64,000 bases of DNA from Coffea arabica (Eukaryota > Streptophyta > Magnoliopsida > Gentianales > Rubiaceae), in NCBI RefSeq assembly GCF_036785885.1, contig NC_092329.1, positions 15,208,449-15,272,448 of the forward strand. The letters are read 5' to 3'. Numbering within the stretch: the stretch's first letter is position 1; the number at the start of each line of letters is the position of its first letter. Shown here piece after piece: positions 62,001-64,000 of the stretch. The notes under the pieces were generated by a model, which was not told where the DNA came from, searched no databases, and saw nothing but the letters and a program-made list of their open reading frames with translations. The translations under genes and the position numbers were made by a program.

Positions 62001-63249
62001 TCTAGAACTTGGATGTTGGAATATTTGACGAATTTAGCAAGTTTTTGGGTTTTAAAGAAACCTCAAAATTTAATTTCGCTCGATTTGTGGATTTCACTTT
62101 AAATCCTTTGAGAAAACGATTAATACTAGTTTGGGATTTTTGAGTGAAATTAAATGCTAGTTGACTCGAGTTAAATTCGCCAACTCAAAAGTGGAAATTT
62201 GTGTGAATCATTTGTATGATTTTTGGAGTTGGTGAAGAGCACAATCTCGATCAAAGTTTGGAATTCTAGACACTTCACTTGAGGTGAGTGTCTCTTGCAT
62301 GAATCGTGTTTAACTGCTAATTGAACTACTTGTTAAAAGTACTTGCTAGAGATATCATGAAATATTATATGCTATGTGATTGCGTGAAATGCCACAAGTA
62401 CAAGTGTTGCAATGTCGATTGGAGCGTGGTCTCGTCGACTAAATAAACCAAACGGGTGCACGTACCACGCTCTATTAGAGTGGGAGGTACCTCTCTGCCG
62501 TCTTGGTAAAAGTGCTTGCAATATTCGTGTTGGAGTCGGGCCCGAAAATATGGGGGAAGACGTTGCTAGGAGATGTGTAGATTAGGGAAAATGTCTACAT
62601 GGAGTTTAGGTAGTGAAAGTTGACGGAGTGTCAACTACTATAATTTTTCTGATCAAGTACGTGGACTTTGTCTCCTGAGAGCCCCGTATCCTTTTCTTGT
62701 CATGTTATTTCGCTTTCTTAAATTGTTAAGTGCTTACTTGTCTATTTGTACTTGTTAAATTGCCTTATGTGAATTGCATGTTTCGAGGCACCATTGAGCT
62801 ATTGGCTCATCCCTTCCAAATTGTTTTCCTTGACAGCTTCTGAAATGCATGAAGTCTTGGAGAACTAGAACAGAAATGTTATATTTTGAATGCCCACTTT
62901 TGTAATTGTACTTTTGGAAACGTTAGTATCTTTTGGATGATTTTTGTGTTTTTGGGAAAATGTGAATCCTGTGGTGCTTCTGTGCCCTGAATTAGGAACT
63001 TTAAATTGTAAATTAAGATGAATTTAAGTATACTAAGCTCGAAGTTTTCGTTGGTACTTGGAATTGTGTTTTGGGCTATATAAGTTGAATTGTATGAATT
63101 ATTTAAGTACGTAACTTGCTCGAGAAGTAAGATTTTTTTCGATTTATATTTGGTGAAATTAGTTACTAGAGTGCATGAGTCCTAGCGAGAGCTAGGCAGG
63201 CGACCCGCCAACCCTTTGGTTCGCCTTAGGGAGAAGTGAGGCCGCACCA
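59097..63249 (+). repeat. 3' LTR (about 4153 bp)
   Basis: Same as the 5' LTR with scattered single-base differences and a few short indels, such as an extra CTCTCT near 60028. It ends GGCCGCACCA where the 5' LTR has GGCCGCCACA. Confidence 0.95.
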
Positions 63250-63451
63250 AAAGTGGCACTAGTGCCTTTCTTACAACAATAGCACGAGTCAATAAACAAA
63301 ACTGAGGTGGAATTTAGGCTAAAAAGTTAGATTCCACCTCAGCGTTGACCAATTAGAAGTCTAGGTGACATAATAAAAACTATTACGAATGAACTATGAT
63401 TTGAAAGTCGATCAATTGTGAATAGAATCTCTTCACTTTAACCTGTTTACC

Positions 63452-63725
63452 TAATTTCATTATCGAGTAATCGTTGGACCAGTAATAGTTGTCTTAGGTT
63501 AACTGTAGGTAGTACACTAATTTGATGGCAGCACATGAGGTGTCTTAATTTGAGCTTTTTAACATCTGTACTATGCATCATGGGCACTTAATAATGATAA
63601 AGACATGGTTGGCCAGTGCATTTTCTAGAAAAAGTGAATATGGTTTATATAAGGATTCGATGAACTACTTAATTTATAAATTCCATGCACCATGCAGTAA
63701 CAGGATTAGGTTTAGTCAAGCATAC
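63452..63725 (-). other. Remaining intron of transposase B
   Basis: A/T-rich. Donor GAG/GTATGC at 63725 follows the N-terminal exon. No other signal. Confidence 0.5.
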
Positions 63726-64000
63726 CTCAAACCATGGATAAAATCTGCTATCATTCAAAATTTTTGGATAGACTTCATCCTGCCGCCTTGGAGTGATGAT
63801 GAATTGCGCAAATGTACATAGACCCTTGATAACTTCGTGTATATTCCTATGCACTATCTCAAGCGAGTGGTTGAATCGGTCCGCAATCATGCGCATCCGC
63901 ATATTGTGACTCATCATAACTAAAGTCATCGCAAGTGCCTCCTCTATCGTCACCCTTTTTTGATGATGCTGGGGAACAAATCCACAGTCGGCCAATATGT
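63726..64000 (-). pseudogene. PIF/Harbinger transposase B, N-terminal exon (runs off the window)
   Basis: The minus strand gives a helix-turn-helix region (TIEEALAMTLVMMSHNMRMR, then MIADRFNHSLEIVHRNIHEV) ending in YPKILNDSRFYPWFE at a GTATGC donor. In this family exactly this segment precedes the exon with GAIDGTH, and its phase fits the exon that starts at 50219. The two are now split by about 13.5 kb. The start lies beyond position 64000. Confidence 0.8.

Larger units (their letters stand above)
51074..63249 (+). mobile_element. Ty3/Gypsy-type LTR retrotransposon, about 12.2 kb, non-autonomous
   Basis: Two LTRs (51074-55217 and 59097-63249) frame a 3.9-kb interior. Target duplication AAAGT is seen at 51069-51073 and 63250-63254. 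A primer site for initiator tRNA-Met lies 2 nt after the left LTR, and a purine tract lies just before the right LTR. The interior keeps a small zinc-knuckle protein and a broken integrase end of Gypsy type (chromovirus-like spacing). No reverse transcriptase, RNase H or protease is seen, so it depends on a relative. The two LTRs look nearly identical, so insertion was recent. Confidence 0.95.
50342..63451. mobile_element. Inverted-repeat element in the transposase B intron, itself interrupted
   Basis: The left end GGTAAACAGGTTAAAGTG continues for 37 nt and matches the minus strand of 63415-63451 with one mismatch. TA lies directly outside both ends. Without the LTR retrotransposon the element would be about 930 bp (50342-51073 plus 63255-63451). 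No coding sequence is seen. The superfamily is uncertain. A TA target fits Tc1/mariner-like or relaxed PIF-type elements. Confidence 0.6.

Overview
The window is nuclear DNA of a flowering plant, probably a eudicot. The evidence is an AT-rich background, a plant-only B-type cyclin-dependent kinase gene with GT-AG introns, a plant mobile domain (PMD) protein, an F-box gene relic, and transposons of plant type: PIF/Harbinger, Mutator-like (MULE), CACTA, hAT-like, MITEs, and an LTR element primed by initiator tRNA-Met. I make no species call. Only one complete protein gene is present, CDKB1, split into five coding exons on the minus strand at about 35.7-37.9 kb. It has a 5' UTR intron and a promoter containing E2F, MSA-like and G-box motifs. 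Almost everything else is mobile DNA or decayed genes.

Layout. 0.1-6.0 kb: PIF/Harbinger element A, with a Myb/SANT-like ORF1 and a DDE transposase broken by a stop and a 1-nt deletion. 7.1-8.4 kb: minus-strand F-box pseudogene. 8.5-13.3 kb: gene-poor DNA with small tandem repeats and a MITE. 13.4-34.7 kb: a very large composite, interpreted as a MULE that carries a MURA transposase and a separate PMD gene on the same strand, framed by a 31-bp inverted repeat. A CACTA element has inserted in an exon of the PMD gene (ACT target duplication) and holds two captured exons of an ERD6-like sugar transporter. A later tandem duplication of about 4.36 kb copied the MURA 3' end, the PMD 5' half and the left half of the CACTA element. 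34.7-39.0 kb: CDKB1. 39.0-40.6 kb: non-autonomous MULE with long inverted repeats and a perfect 9-bp target duplication, next to the CDKB1 promoter. 40.8-41.9 kb: hAT-like element. 43.5-46.2 kb: a second, strongly decayed MULE transposase. 47.3-47.6 kb: TA-rich tandem duplication. 49.4-64.0 kb: minus-strand PIF/Harbinger transposase B. One of its introns holds a small inverted-repeat element, which in turn holds a 12.2-kb Ty3/Gypsy-type LTR retrotransposon with 4.1-kb LTRs.

The genes do not form a pathway. The window records layered insertion and decay around one conserved cell-cycle gene. Many transposon-derived frames are broken by changes compatible with C-to-T or G-to-A transitions (TGG to TGA or TAG, CAG to TAG, CGA to TGA, Asp to Asn), as expected after cytosine methylation. 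The most unusual object is the MURA plus PMD composite. It also contains a stem-loop-forming motif recurring at least eight times, upstream of MURA, between the two genes and in a PMD intron.
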